64,000 nucleotides of DNA from Oceanospirillum sp048268485. Lineage in GTDB: Bacteria; Pseudomonadota; Gammaproteobacteria; Pseudomonadales; Halomonadaceae. The notes beneath the pieces were generated by a model, which was given only the letters and a program-made list of their open reading frames with translations, was not told the DNA's origin and made no database searches. Numbering within the stretch: the stretch's first letter is position 1; each line of letters begins with the position of its first letter. Position numbers and translations under genes: made by a program. Positions 26,180 to 35,739 of this stretch are shown piece by piece. The DNA lies in assembly GCA_048268485.1 (NCBI GenBank), contig JBLWVL010000004.1:72863-136862 (forward strand). The letters run 5' to 3'.

Positions 26180-26710
26180 TCAGAAGTCAGGATCCCAGTC
26201 AACAAGCACAGTGCCGTCGCTGAGATTGACCTCTTTGACTACCTGGTCCACCAAATAAGGAATCAGACGCTCAGCATCATCAATACTATCCGGCGTTGCC
26301 TTCACTACCAGCACGTCATTGGCACCGGTTTCCAGCAGATAGTCGACCGAACCCAGAACTACGTTTTCGGTTGTGACTACTGTCAGGCCCTCTAACTGAT
26401 GCCAGTAGTAATCACCCTCTTCCAGATCCGGCAATGCGTCTTTTGGCATGCGAATTTCACAGCCACACATCTCTTCAGCGCCACTACGATCAGCAACAAC
26501 CTTCAGGCGGGCAACGAGACCCTTACCGTGTTTTTTGCCCTTTGCAACGTCAAACTCACCCAAAGGCTTGTCATCTTTCCACAAAGACCATTTCTTGTAC
26601 TGGAAGATACCGTCCATAGGATCGGTAAAAGAATAAACCTTGACCCAGCCCTGAATACCAAAAGGACTTGTAATTCTACCAAGGACTACAAAATCTTCTG
26701 GATCTGACAT
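26180..26710 (-). CDS. rimM: Ribosome maturation factor RimM
   Basis: Helps assemble the 30S head by binding S19. 176 residues: an N-terminal barrel with VVLGRITSPFGIQGWVKVYSFTD and a C-terminal PRC-barrel with EEGDYYWHQLEGLTVVT and DVLVVK. Lies between rpsP and trmD as usual; the 182-bp gap to rpsP is longer than normal and shows no clear hairpin. Confidence 0.97.
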   Translation of the reverse strand: MSDPEDFVVLGRITSPFGIQGWVKVYSFTDPMDGIFQYKKWSLWKDDKPLGEFDVAKGKKHGKGLVARLKVVADRSGAEEMCGCEIRMPKDALPDLEEGDYYWHQLEGLTVVTTENVVLGSVDYLLETGANDVLVVKATPDSIDDAERLIPYLVDQVVKEVNLSDGTVLVDWDPDF

Positions 26711-26892
26711 AAGCCTGACTTATTCTCTCAATTCATCGGATTAGCCAACTGAAAACAGCAGGCCGACTCGATGTTTAAAACGACAACCGCTTTAATACTC
26801 AAACGTAAAAAGCGTTAAGCTATTCGCTGGTTTTAACACCAGCCTAAAGCGGTCATACTGGTTTATCACTGCATCTGTAAAGAAAGCAGCAA

Positions 26893-27135
26893 TTACTTAG
26901 CAGCATCTTTCAGCAGCTGAGCAACACGGTCAGATATAGTTGCACCCTGACCTTTCCAGTATTCTACGCGTTCGAAATCAACACGCAGACGCTCTTCCTG
27001 GCCTTTAGCCAGTGGATTAAAGAAACCAACACGCTCAAGAAAACGACCATTACGGGCGCTACGAGAGTTAGTTACAGTCAAGTGATAGAACGGGCGCTTC
27101 TTAGAGCCACCGCGAGCAAGACGAATGGTTACCAT
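26893..27135 (-). CDS. rpsP: 30S ribosomal protein S16
   Basis: Small-subunit assembly protein. 80 residues, MVTIRLARGGSKKRPFYHLTVTNSRSARNGRFLERVGFFNP, then DRVAQLLKDA at the end. First gene of the operon with rimM, trmD and rplS. A possible promoter with a GC-rich discriminator lies about 85 bp upstream. Confidence 0.98.
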   Translation of the reverse strand: MVTIRLARGGSKKRPFYHLTVTNSRSARNGRFLERVGFFNPLAKGQEERLRVDFERVEYWKGQGATISDRVAQLLKDAAK

Positions 27136-27564
27136 TGCCTTTTTATCCTATGTTCGGAGTTCTCAAAATTTCGCTACAGACTTTCATTTACGGCCTTTCA
27201 GCCCGAAAGGCGGCATATTCTAAGGGAAAACACCGGCTTTTGGAACCACAAAAGCACAATATTCCGCCACAACCACAATTTACATTGGGCTGAGCAGAAA
27301 CGTCAGTCTGAAAATGTGCGCGCTATTGTAGGCGTACACAGCCTAAACGCAAGTCTGAAGCATCTTTTTCTGCAACTTATCAGTAGAAAAAACTGACCAA
27401 AGCTGCAATAAAACAAGAGGCCGAGTCTAGCAACCTATTGTTTTAAAAGCATTATACTGACATTGATCAGTAGAAATGCCAAACCACAAAAAGAAAGAAA
27501 AGGCCTGATAAAACAGCACCTTTTCTTAGAGGCATTTATAAATACCCATTTCAGTCAGGTAGAT
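27136..27564 (-). other. Intergenic region upstream of rpsP and downstream of ffh
   Basis: A 429-bp gap. On the minus strand a TAGAAT -10-like hexamer (27222-27217) is followed by a GC-rich stretch (GCCGCC), as in growth-rate-controlled ribosomal promoters; no good -35 was found. A hairpin GCCTTTC/GAAAGGC (about 27194-27212) falls in the expected rpsP leader. The remaining 250 bp hold the ffh stem-loop and no recognised gene. Confidence 0.4.
27495..27527 (-). terminator. Possible terminator of ffh
   Basis: Stem AAGAAAAGG/CCTTTTCTT with a 15-nt loop, then a T-rich tail on the minus strand; about 40 bp past ffh. The stem is AT-rich, so the call is tentative. Confidence 0.45.
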
Positions 27565-28947
27565 TCAGAAACGAGGAGGCATTCCGCCACCACCCATTCC
27601 AGGAGGAAGCATACCACCAAGCCCACGCATCATTTTAGACATTCCACCCTTACTGCCCATTTTCTTCATCATCTTCTGCATCTGCTTGTGCTGTTTCAAC
27701 AAGCGATTCAGATCCTGAATCTGCAGGCCGGAGCCTGCGCAGATACGACGCTTACGCGAACCAGAGATCATATCCGGCTTCTGGCGTTCCAGGGGTGTCA
27801 TTGAATTAATCAACGCCTCTAGCTTGCCCATCTCTTTTTCCGCAGCGCCATTTTTAGCAACCTCAGCGATCTGCCCCATGCCCGGCAGCTTATCCATCAG
27901 GCCAGCCATACCACCCATGTTTTTCATCTGCTGAATCTGGTCACGAAAGTCTTCCAGGTCAAAACCCTTTCCTTTCTTAACTTTCTTCGCCAGTTTTTCT
28001 GCTTTCTCTTTATCGATTTTCTGTTCTGCTTCTTCGATAAGAGAAAGGATATCGCCCATACCCAAAATACGGGAGGCAACACGATCCGGGTGAAATGGCT
28101 CGAGGGCATCAACTTTTTCCCCCATCCCCATAAACTTGATCGGCTTACCGGTAATATGACGTACAGACAGTGCAGCACCACCACGTGCATCACCGTCGGC
28201 TTTAGTCAGAATCACACCTGTCAGTGGCAATGCATCGCCAAATGCTTTGGCAGTATTAGCCGCATCCTGACCTGTCATAGCATCAACCACAAACAGTGTT
28301 TCGACAGGATTAATACCGGCATGCAACTCTTTAATTTCGCTCATCATGTCATCATCGACATGCAGACGGCCCGCAGTATCGACAATGACAACATCAAAGA
28401 ACTGAATCTTAGCGTGAGCAATAGCTGCGTTTGCAATATCCAGAGGTTTCTGATCGGTAGAGCTTGGGAAAAATTCTGCTTCTACTTCGCCAGCCAGAGT
28501 TTCCAGCTGTTTAATTGCTGCCGGTCGATAAATATCGGCAGAAACCACCAGAACTTTTTTCTTCTCTCGCTCTTTCAGGTAACGGGCCAATTTCGCCACG
28601 GAAGTGGTTTTACCCGCACCCTGCAGGCCCGCCATCAGAATGACCGCAGGAGGGTTAGCCGCCAGGTTCAGCGTTTCATTCGCCTCCCCCATAATCTGCT
28701 CCAGCTCCTGCTGAACGATCTTAACGAACTGCTGACCAGGGCTTAAACTCTTGCTGACCTCCTGACCAACCGCACGTTCTTTAACCTTTTCAATAAAAGC
28801 TTTAACAACGGGCAGCGCCACATCAGCCTCAAGCAGCGCTTTACGAACCTCCCGCAGAGTGTCTTTAATATTATCTTCCGTCAGGCGCGCCTGACCGGTA
28901 ATCGAACGCAGGCTTTTCGATAGGCGTTCGGTTAAATTCTCAAACAT
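27565..28947 (-). CDS. ffh: Signal recognition particle protein Ffh
   Basis: GTPase of the signal recognition particle, which brings nascent membrane proteins to FtsY. 460 residues: an N domain, G domain with GLQGAGKTTSVAKLA, DTAGRLHVDDDMM and TKADGDARGGAAL, then a methionine-rich M domain carrying the RNA-binding segment GSRKRRICAGSG and a C-terminal tail rich in Met and Gly. The 4.5S RNA gene is not in this window. Divergent from the CcsA-like gene, as in Pseudomonas. Confidence 0.98.
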   Translation of the reverse strand: MFENLTERLSKSLRSITGQARLTEDNIKDTLREVRKALLEADVALPVVKAFIEKVKERAVGQEVSKSLSPGQQFVKIVQQELEQIMGEANETLNLAANPPAVILMAGLQGAGKTTSVAKLARYLKEREKKKVLVVSADIYRPAAIKQLETLAGEVEAEFFPSSTDQKPLDIANAAIAHAKIQFFDVVIVDTAGRLHVDDDMMSEIKELHAGINPVETLFVVDAMTGQDAANTAKAFGDALPLTGVILTKADGDARGGAALSVRHITGKPIKFMGMGEKVDALEPFHPDRVASRILGMGDILSLIEEAEQKIDKEKAEKLAKKVKKGKGFDLEDFRDQIQQMKNMGGMAGLMDKLPGMGQIAEVAKNGAAEKEMGKLEALINSMTPLERQKPDMISGSRKRRICAGSGLQIQDLNRLLKQHKQMQKMMKKMGSKGGMSKMMRGLGGMLPPGMGGGGMPPRF

Positions 28948-29297
28948 CTATAACTTCCTCGCTGCTAAAACAGCAGAAAAACATCCAAACATGAGTACTT
29001 ATGGCACAAAAAAAACAAACAGAGGATCGTGCCAAGCAAGTAGAATCCAGTTAATGTTGGCATTATAACCAGTGCAGGCGCCTGTCATCTATGGGCAAAT
29101 AAGCTTTAACAGGCATTCATAACCAACAGACTAACAAAACAGCCCCTTAATAACGGGCTGTAATGATGCAGCGCCGCCTGCAATCGGTTACTATTAATGC
29201 TCATTTATCAGGCATGACCTGATTCTGATTTCAGGCAGTCCGTTAAGGGTTTCCAATCCCCCAACCTGCTGTATTTATACGGGATAACTGACAGATT
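28948..29297. other. Divergent promoter region between ffh and the CcsA-like gene
   Basis: A 350-bp gap without an evident gene. One stem-loop is visible, ACAGCCC/GGGCTGT at about 29139-29161, without a T tract. No strong promoter match was identified on either strand. Confidence 0.4.
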
Positions 29298-30092
29298 ATG
29301 GATGCTATCGCACTAGCTCTGATCGCCATCGTTTTCTATTGTGCTGCAGCCACTTATCAGCTGCTTGCCTTGCAACGCAAAGCACCAAACCGCCCTCCCA
29401 TGATCCGCCTCCTGGGAGCAGCAGCAGTTCTTAATCATGGCCTCAGTGTCTGGTTAGCAATTTTTCAGTCAGATGGCCTGCATCTTGGCCTGACAGAGAT
29501 GAGTTTGTTAGCTACTTTCACCATTAGCCTGATGCTCCTGATCAGCAGCCTTAAAAAACCAGTCCTGAATCTCAGCATCGGTGTATTCCCAATGTCGATG
29601 CTTGCTCTGATTTTTGCTATTTGGGGCCCAGCTTCAGCGCCCAGCAATCACCTTCCTCCCGGCCTGACATTACATATTCTGACTTCTTTAGTTGCATACA
29701 GCTTGATTATTATTGCAGCCTGTCAGGCACTTCTTGTGTCAATCCAGAACTATCAGCTAAAGCATAAACAAACCCGTGGCATCATACAGGTATTGCCTCC
29801 ACTTCAGACGATGGAACGCTTACTGTTTGAATTGATCTTCAGCGGCGTTATTATTCTGACCATCGCTATCGGTAGTGGTTTTATTTTTATCGAGAACCTG
29901 TTTGCTCAGCACCTGGCACACAAAACCGCACTAAGTCTGATGGCATGGCTTGTTTTTGCTGTTTTGTTGGCAGGGCACAAATGGCTAGGTTGGCGCGGCA
30001 TGACAGCGGTTCGTTGGACCTTGGGTGGAGCAACACTTCTGGTTCTGGGGTATTTCGGTAGCAAGGTTGCCCTTGAAATTCTGCTGAACTAA
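29298..30092 (+). CDS. CcsA/YpjD-like cytochrome c assembly family membrane protein
   Basis: Integral membrane protein of 264 residues with about eight hydrophobic segments. It resembles the YpjD/CcsA branch: LHILTSLVAYSLIIIAACQALLVS, TMERLLFELIFSGVIILTIAIGSGF, and HKWLGWRGMTAVRWTLGGATLLVLGYFGSK. Members share the CcsA fold used in heme handling for cytochrome c, but the role of the YpjD branch is not established. The histidines in LNHGLS, LTLHILTS and HKTALS are possible heme contacts. It faces ffh and precedes the CorB-like gene, an order common in Pseudomonas relatives. Confidence 0.85.
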   Translation: MDAIALALIAIVFYCAAATYQLLALQRKAPNRPPMIRLLGAAAVLNHGLSVWLAIFQSDGLHLGLTEMSLLATFTISLMLLISSLKKPVLNLSIGVFPMSMLALIFAIWGPASAPSNHLPPGLTLHILTSLVAYSLIIIAACQALLVSIQNYQLKHKQTRGIIQVLPPLQTMERLLFELIFSGVIILTIAIGSGFIFIENLFAQHLAHKTALSLMAWLVFAVLLAGHKWLGWRGMTAVRWTLGGATLLVLGYFGSKVALEILLN

Positions 30093-30329
30093 CCCGAAAT
30101 TACGGAAACTAATCTTCTGCTTTACAGCCCGCTCACCTTGACGTCAGCAGGCCGAAAATTTAAAAAGTAGAATCTGCGATTTTCGGTCGCAGTAAAAACA
30201 ATAAAAGCGGTCACCTTTTGACGCTGTCCAGCGGCGAATTAACTGAACACTGACCCGAGGAGGTCATCCGGCTGTCATACAGCGGCGGTTAAATCGTCAG
30301 TTTTTCATTTTTGCAGGATACCTGATCTC

Positions 30330-31610
30330 TTGAACGACACCCCCCTTGGCATTTTATTTGGACTTTTAGCCTTTCTGATTGTCTGTTCCGGTTTTTTCTC
30401 CAGTTCCGAAACCGGCATGATGTCACTTAACCGTTATCGGTTAAGTCACAAAGCAAAAAACCGCGATAAGGGAGCGTTGCGGGTAAGCCGCCTGCTGGAA
30501 CGCCCTGATCGTCTGATTGGTGTTATTCTGATCGGCAACAACTTCGTTAACATTCTTGCATCCGCTATCGCTACCGTTATTGCAGTTCGCCTCTACGGCG
30601 ACGCAGGTATTGCCATCGCGACTGCACTACTGACCTTAGTTATTCTGATCTTTGCAGAGGTCACGCCTAAGACACTGGCAGCGATGCACCCGGAAAAAAT
30701 CGCGTACCCTGCATCTTTGTTACTCACACCCCTTCTCAAAATAATGTACCCGCTGGTCTTTCTGGTAAATGCCATTACCAATGGACTGCTTAAGGTGATG
30801 GGGGTTAATCAGAATGACAGCAGTAATGATCAGTTAACACCCGAAGAGCTGCGCACAGTCGTGCTTGAAGCCGGCGCAATGATACCCCGTCGTCACAAAA
30901 CCATGCTGCTCAGTATTCTGGATCTGGAGTCAATGACCGTTGATGACATTATGATCCCCCGCCATGATATTCAGGGTATCAACCTCGATGACCCGGTCGA
31001 ATCCATTATCGAACAGTTACAGAACTGCCAGCACACCCGCCTGATTCTATTTAAGGGGGATATTAATAACGTACTGGGCATTCTGCATATGCGCAACGCA
31101 TCACGCTTTATGGCCCGACAGATGCCGACTAAAGAAGATCTGCTGGCTGAAGCCCGGGAGCCCTATTTTATTCCGGAGACCACACCATTACAGACACAGC
31201 TGCTGAACTTCCAGCGCCTGAAGCGTCGTATCGGTATCGTAGTTGATGAATACGGAGATGTACTGGGTATTGTGACACTGGAGGATATTCTGGAAGAGAT
31301 TGTCGGCGACTTTACCTCTCCGATGAGTGGCCATAATGATGAGATCAAACCAGATGGTAATGGCAACTTTGAAGTAGAAGGCGCTGCCAGTATTCGGGAT
31401 ATCAACAAGACACTGGACTGGGCGCTACCGGTCGATGGTCCAAAGACCCTGAACGGCCTGATCATTGAGTACCTGGAGGCGATCCCGGAAGCTCCAGTCT
31501 GTCTGAGCTTCGGACCATACCAACTGGAAACACTGGAGATCAGCGGCAACTTCGTACACAAGGTGCGCTGTAAAGAGATTAAGAAAGGCAAAAAAAAGCG
31601 TAGCTCTTAA
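30330..31610 (+). CDS. CNNM/HlyC-CorC family protein (CorB-like)
   Basis: Predicted divalent-cation (Mg2+/Co2+) related membrane protein of 426 residues. Domains in order: CNNM/DUF21 membrane domain about 1-180 (FFSSSETGMMSLNRYRL, IGNNFVNILASAIAT), two CBS domains about 200-330 (VDDIMIPRHDIQGINL, GIVVDEYGDVLGIVTLEDILEEIVGDF), and the C-terminal transporter-associated domain (FEVEGAASIRDINKTLDW). The start is TTG (30330), which keeps the conserved N-terminus. The C-terminus is lysine-rich (KEIKKGKKKRSS). Confidence 0.92.
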   Translation: MNDTPLGILFGLLAFLIVCSGFFSSSETGMMSLNRYRLSHKAKNRDKGALRVSRLLERPDRLIGVILIGNNFVNILASAIATVIAVRLYGDAGIAIATALLTLVILIFAEVTPKTLAAMHPEKIAYPASLLLTPLLKIMYPLVFLVNAITNGLLKVMGVNQNDSSNDQLTPEELRTVVLEAGAMIPRRHKTMLLSILDLESMTVDDIMIPRHDIQGINLDDPVESIIEQLQNCQHTRLILFKGDINNVLGILHMRNASRFMARQMPTKEDLLAEAREPYFIPETTPLQTQLLNFQRLKRRIGIVVDEYGDVLGIVTLEDILEEIVGDFTSPMSGHNDEIKPDGNGNFEVEGAASIRDINKTLDWALPVDGPKTLNGLIIEYLEAIPEAPVCLSFGPYQLETLEISGNFVHKVRCKEIKKGKKKRSS

Positions 31611-31635
31611 CCCTTTACTTTTTTCCTTCCGCCTC

Positions 31636-32664
31636 TCAATCAGTCGCTATAAAGCGGCTGATTGCGCTATAGGCTTCCTGACACACCTCGGGCACCAGTA
31701 ACTCCAGATTCAGAAAGGCATGCAGCATCTGCTCGTAACAGACACCCTCTACATCGACGCCGGCAATCACCAGCTTATCGAAGAAGTAGCTCGCCTCATC
31801 TCTTAGGGGATCGTACCCGGCACTCATCAGCAAGGTCCTGGGAAAGTAAGCAGGCACGGGCATCTCAAGTGGCGAAATAGAAAGCGGATCAGATTTGCCC
31901 TGCAGGTACTGATCAAAATACCAACGCATCCGCTCTTCAGTCAGGAAGTACCCCTCAGAAAACTGCTGAATCGAACCTGCCTGCATACGATAATCAAGAC
32001 TTGGATACAGTAAAACCAGGGCTTCTGGATAACCAGGCAGCGTTTTCGGTTGCTGCAAACAAAGGGTCGCGGCCATAGCAGCGCCGCCGGAGTCCCCCAT
32101 CATCATTACCCTGATATCTGGTGGCAGCTGAAAGGCCTCAAGTACCAGGGGTAAAAGCCTCATCAGTTCGGCAACACTTTCAATCCCCGCCGGCCAAGGG
32201 TTTTCAGGAGCAAGAGGATAATCCATAGCCAATACGACCTGGCCACTCTCCTGAGCCAACCTTCGGCAGATAGGGTCGTAAACGTCAATACTGCCCGCCA
32301 TATGTCCGCCGCCATGAATGAAGAGCATCAGCGTATCCGGTGACTCAACCGGCTGATAAAGGCGCAACGGCAACTCTGTCACGTTATGCTCCGAAACACA
32401 GCTAAGGGGTGATACCAGATTTTCGACACGCAGCAACTCAGGGCCTTTTGGCACAAAACGTGTGGTAATTCCTGCCAACGCCTGGCGGGCATGCTCCGGC
32501 GTTGCTGTTTTTTGCTCTGGAGTAAGGCTCGCCAATAACTGATTAAATTGTACCCGCCAATGCTCCAGCGTAGGGTGGAGTGGCTTCAATGCCTCAACTG
32601 AAAACGCTGACAATGGTGTGATAACAACATCCTGCGCAAACTGTTCTGACTGAGATAACCCCAT
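31636..32664 (-). CDS. Alpha/beta hydrolase, hormone-sensitive-lipase family
   Basis: Probable carboxylesterase of 342 residues. The oxyanion motif HGGGHMAG, nucleophile motif GDSGGAAMA, acid in SAGYDPLRDE and catalytic His in QMLHAFLNL follow the order of the HSL (family IV) esterases. There is no signal peptide, so it is cytoplasmic. Substrate unknown. It runs leftward, 23 bp after the acetyltransferase gene, and converges with the CorB-like gene. Confidence 0.88.
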   Translation of the reverse strand: MGLSQSEQFAQDVVITPLSAFSVEALKPLHPTLEHWRVQFNQLLASLTPEQKTATPEHARQALAGITTRFVPKGPELLRVENLVSPLSCVSEHNVTELPLRLYQPVESPDTLMLFIHGGGHMAGSIDVYDPICRRLAQESGQVVLAMDYPLAPENPWPAGIESVAELMRLLPLVLEAFQLPPDIRVMMMGDSGGAAMAATLCLQQPKTLPGYPEALVLLYPSLDYRMQAGSIQQFSEGYFLTEERMRWYFDQYLQGKSDPLSISPLEMPVPAYFPRTLLMSAGYDPLRDEASYFFDKLVIAGVDVEGVCYEQMLHAFLNLELLVPEVCQEAYSAISRFIATD

Positions 32665-32687
32665 AGCTCACCCCTTCAAATAGTGAA

Positions 32688-33251
32688 TTAAGCATGGTCA
32701 GGATAACTGAACTCCAGTACCTGAATATTTCCCATTTCACGCCCCAGCGAAAAACTCGCTCCCAGCTTCTGTGCTAATTTAATCGACGGCTTATTCTCGC
32801 TGTGAATCAGGCTGATCAGAGGCTCCTGCGGAAAATACGTTCTCTGGTATGCCAGAGCCGCCTGAGCCGCCTCAAAGGCAAACCCCTTACGCCAACTCTC
32901 TTTGGCGATCATCCAGCCCAACTCCATGCCCGGCCAGCCCTCCGGTTGATACAAACCAACACGGCCTATCACCCGTCCAGAGTTTTTTTCTTCAACCGCC
33001 CATAAGCCAAAACCTTTCAGACACCAGTGCCCCATCAGATATGCCATGCTCTGCCAGGCCTGTTCAGCATTCAGCGGCACGCCCTGACCGACATAACGTA
33101 CAACATCCGTATCACTCACCATACCGTGATACGCAGAAAAATCTGGCTGCCTGAAGGCTCTTAAAATAAGACGTTCCGTTTCAAGCACAGGCACTTCATC
33201 CCGGGTAACCATTTCAGAGGCTGGCACGCCTGGAATATTATTAGCGGTCAT
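32688..33251 (-). CDS. GNAT family N-acetyltransferase (RimJ/RimL type)
   Basis: Acetyl-CoA-dependent N-acetyltransferase of 187 residues. Typical pattern: LETERLILRAFRQPDFSAYHGM, GYVGQ-like segment, GRVIGRVGLYQPEGWPGMELGWMI, then the acetyl-CoA loop WRKGFAFEAAQAALAY and HSENKPSIKLAQKLGASF. The substrate cannot be inferred. Upstream of and probably co-transcribed with the esterase. Confidence 0.88.
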   Translation of the reverse strand: MTANNIPGVPASEMVTRDEVPVLETERLILRAFRQPDFSAYHGMVSDTDVVRYVGQGVPLNAEQAWQSMAYLMGHWCLKGFGLWAVEEKNSGRVIGRVGLYQPEGWPGMELGWMIAKESWRKGFAFEAAQAALAYQRTYFPQEPLISLIHSENKPSIKLAQKLGASFSLGREMGNIQVLEFSYPDHA

Positions 33252-33315
33252 CTGACCATCCTCCTCTATTTTCCTTTACAATCAGGTCAACGCATTCATA
33301 TTAATGGGAAAATTC

Positions 33316-34266
33316 ATGCTCCTAAACACGCTTCGTCATCGCTGCTTTCAACTGCTTGATGGAGAACAGGCGTTCAGTATCACCGGAAAGCTTATCAATG
33401 GTTTTATTATCATTCTGATCGTTCTGAACGTTATCGGTGTTATCCTGGAGACCGTACCCGAGATTGGTAAGCAGTATTCGCCCTACTTCCAGGTTCTTGA
33501 GGTTTTCTCAGTGCTGGTATTCACTATAGAGTATCTGATTCGAGTCTGGATTAGCCCTGAAAATCCCAAATATGGACCCGGTATCAAGGGAAAATTACGT
33601 TACATCTTCTCTCCGATCGCACTAATTGACCTGTTTGTTATTCTGCCTTTTTATCTATCGCTTTTTATCAATATAGATCTGCGATACCTGCGTCTGCTAC
33701 GACTACTACGACTTCTGAAGCTCTCCCATTATATCCGCAGCATGGATATTTTTATTAAGGTTGTAGCTTCAGAACTGGCGTCTCTGGCCTCAGCTGTCTT
33801 TGCTGTTTTGGTACTGGTCGTACTTGCCGCTTGTGTAATGTTTGCATTAGAGCACAAGGCGCAGCCTGAGACATTCAAAAGTGTACTGGATGCGATCTGG
33901 TGGGCAGTCGTTACTATGACAACGGTGGGTTACGGTGATATCACGCCGGTTACAGCTGGAGGTAAAGTTCTAGCTATTCTGATTATGCTACTGGGAGTCG
34001 GCACCGTTGCTCTGCCTGCAGGTATGCTGGCAGCCCGGTTCTCAGAAGAGCTGCAGGACCGGAAATCTGCTATGACAGCGGAGGTGATTAACGCCCTGGA
34101 AGATGGCGAACTGAGCCGAAACGAAAAAAGCATGCTCGCTCGCCTGAGTAAGAAATACGGTATTTCTGAGGAAGACCTCAACCAGATCATTCGTAATAAA
34201 AAACTGGAGCTTGGGCATCAGCTACACTGCCCAAAATGCGGAGCTCATATTATCGATAAAATATGA
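33316..34266 (+). CDS. Voltage-gated potassium channel with C-terminal zinc ribbon
   Basis: Six-helix ion channel of about 316 residues. An arginine-rich S4-like segment RYLRLLRLLRLLKLSHYIR, pore helix DAIWWAVVTMT and the K+ selectivity filter TVGYGD are clear. The cytoplasmic tail has a short helical element (ELSRNEKSMLARLSKKYGISEEDLNQII) and ends with CPKCGAHI, half of a zinc-binding knuckle that could bind zinc between subunits. The start at 33316 is preferred (GGGA 6-7 nt upstream); an ATG at 33304 is in frame but has no Shine-Dalgarno. Confidence 0.92.
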   Translation: MLLNTLRHRCFQLLDGEQAFSITGKLINGFIIILIVLNVIGVILETVPEIGKQYSPYFQVLEVFSVLVFTIEYLIRVWISPENPKYGPGIKGKLRYIFSPIALIDLFVILPFYLSLFINIDLRYLRLLRLLRLLKLSHYIRSMDIFIKVVASELASLASAVFAVLVLVVLAACVMFALEHKAQPETFKSVLDAIWWAVVTMTTVGYGDITPVTAGGKVLAILIMLLGVGTVALPAGMLAARFSEELQDRKSAMTAEVINALEDGELSRNEKSMLARLSKKYGISEEDLNQIIRNKKLELGHQLHCPKCGAHIIDKI

Positions 34267-35211
34267 TCAACTGACAGAATCAGGTAACACCAGGGAGTCA
34301 GGCTTAGCGGTCAATACAGAACACTTGACGGAACTCAGTAGACTCTCAGCGGTGTTGCCAATTACAACGCCTTTTATTCCTGTTCTCGCCACCGTACCCA
34401 TGATCAGGAGGTCTACATTCAGCAGGTTAACCATACTCGTCAGCTTCTCAGCCGCAACACCCTGGACAACATGCCCTGTGGGTGACACATACTGATAAAC
34501 ATCACCTCCAAATTTCTTTTTCAGCTCAGCCTCTAAGTTAGTCAGGGCAGCAGATTTATGCCGGAACTCTTCATTCTCCATAGTACGTCGGAACTGCTCT
34601 GGCTCATCGGACCAAACACTCAAAACACCCGCCTTGACGGATTCGTAGACTGTCACAAAGTGCAATGCAGCAAGATCCTGACTGGCAAAATAAACACCCA
34701 GCTCTGCTAGCATCTGATTAAATGTGGCATTATTGGCACACTCAGCATGATCAAAGTCCAGGGCCACCATAACAGACTTCAAAGGCATAGGTGTATCAGG
34801 CTTCAGAAGCCAGACAGGGCAAGGGGATTTTCGTAACAACTGCGTATCATCATCACCAAGTAGTTGGTCAAGCCAGTCCTTATCTTCCACCTCTTTTATC
34901 ACAAGATCGAAGCTCTGCCTGCTAAGCAACTCAATAGCATCGTTAATCAACTTCCCACGGGAGATATGTATTGGTGGTTGCTCTAAAATATCTCTTTCAA
35001 CATCTTTGCCAGTGATCCCGGATAGTTGTTTTCGTATCTGGGCAACCTGCTCGGATTCAGTAACACTATCGCCTTTGCCTTTCCCAGCTGAAACAGCAAC
35101 CATTAGAGTCAGAGATAAGTTAGCCTGCTCTGCAATTTTAAATACTCTGCTTACAGTTTTTTCTGAATAGCCGGTCTGCAGCAGACATAAAATATTTTTA
35201 AATTGTTTCAT
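34267..35211 (-). CDS. Tandem universal stress protein (UspA family)
   Basis: A 314-residue protein with two Usp domains. The first begins MKQFKNILCLLQTG; the second begins at SVMVALDFDH and ends with the nucleotide-binding pattern DLLIMGTVARTGIKGVVIGNTAESLLSSVKCSVL, i.e. G-2x-G-9x-G-(S/T)-like, so it probably binds ATP. The start at 35211 has ACGGA just upstream; the longer frame lacks Usp sequence. Last gene of the DUF1538-PII-CBS-Usp unit on the minus strand. Usp and CBS proteins are common members of oxygen-limitation regulons. Confidence 0.88.
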   Translation of the reverse strand: MKQFKNILCLLQTGYSEKTVSRVFKIAEQANLSLTLMVAVSAGKGKGDSVTESEQVAQIRKQLSGITGKDVERDILEQPPIHISRGKLINDAIELLSRQSFDLVIKEVEDKDWLDQLLGDDDTQLLRKSPCPVWLLKPDTPMPLKSVMVALDFDHAECANNATFNQMLAELGVYFASQDLAALHFVTVYESVKAGVLSVWSDEPEQFRRTMENEEFRHKSAALTNLEAELKKKFGGDVYQYVSPTGHVVQGVAAEKLTSMVNLLNVDLLIMGTVARTGIKGVVIGNTAESLLSSVKCSVLTAKPDSLVLPDSVS

Positions 35212-35286
35212 GACATCCGTACCTGTTTGTAAGATTTTGCAACGCTTTACAGAGCAAGATTTTATATAAAAAAACAAATAATACGG

Positions 35287-35676
35287 TTATTCAATTTGTT
35301 CCAACAGCGTTTCCATAATATCATTCATAGTAATAATCCCTATAAGCTCGTTATTAGACAATACGAGTAGGCGTTTAACATCTGACTTTGTCATTAAAGT
35401 GGCAACATGTTTGACAGCCAGGTCTTCTCCAACAGTAATCACAGGCTTAACACACACATCGTATACATTCAGAAGATCAATATCCCCTTCTTCAGCAAAT
35501 ACTGTTTTCAGTATATTTGAGTATGTAATAATACCCCAGGCATCGTTAGGTGAATTACGCTCAACAACGAGTGACTTGATTCTATGCTGCTTCATCAGCG
35601 CCAAGGCATCACGCAACCGGGCAAAAGGACTAATGCTTATAACATTTGTCACCATAACATCTTTTACGATTTGCAT
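35287..35676 (-). CDS. Two-CBS-domain protein
   Basis: A 129-residue protein consisting only of a CBS pair: MQIVKDVMVTNVISISPFARLRDALALM ... WGIITYSNIL and VKPVITVGEDLAVKHVATLM ... LIGIITMNDIMETLL. CBS pairs bind adenine nucleotides or similar ligands and regulate partners. It lies 63 bp after the PII-like gene and 75 bp before the Usp gene in the same direction, which suggests it is part of one nucleotide-sensing unit. Confidence 0.9.
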   Translation of the reverse strand: MQIVKDVMVTNVISISPFARLRDALALMKQHRIKSLVVERNSPNDAWGIITYSNILKTVFAEEGDIDLLNVYDVCVKPVITVGEDLAVKHVATLMTKSDVKRLLVLSNNELIGIITMNDIMETLLEQIE

Positions 35677-35739
35677 TACACTACTCCTGGAATCCTTGAG
35701 AGCCTGATACCAGCTCTCTTATGACTACATTCTGATTCA

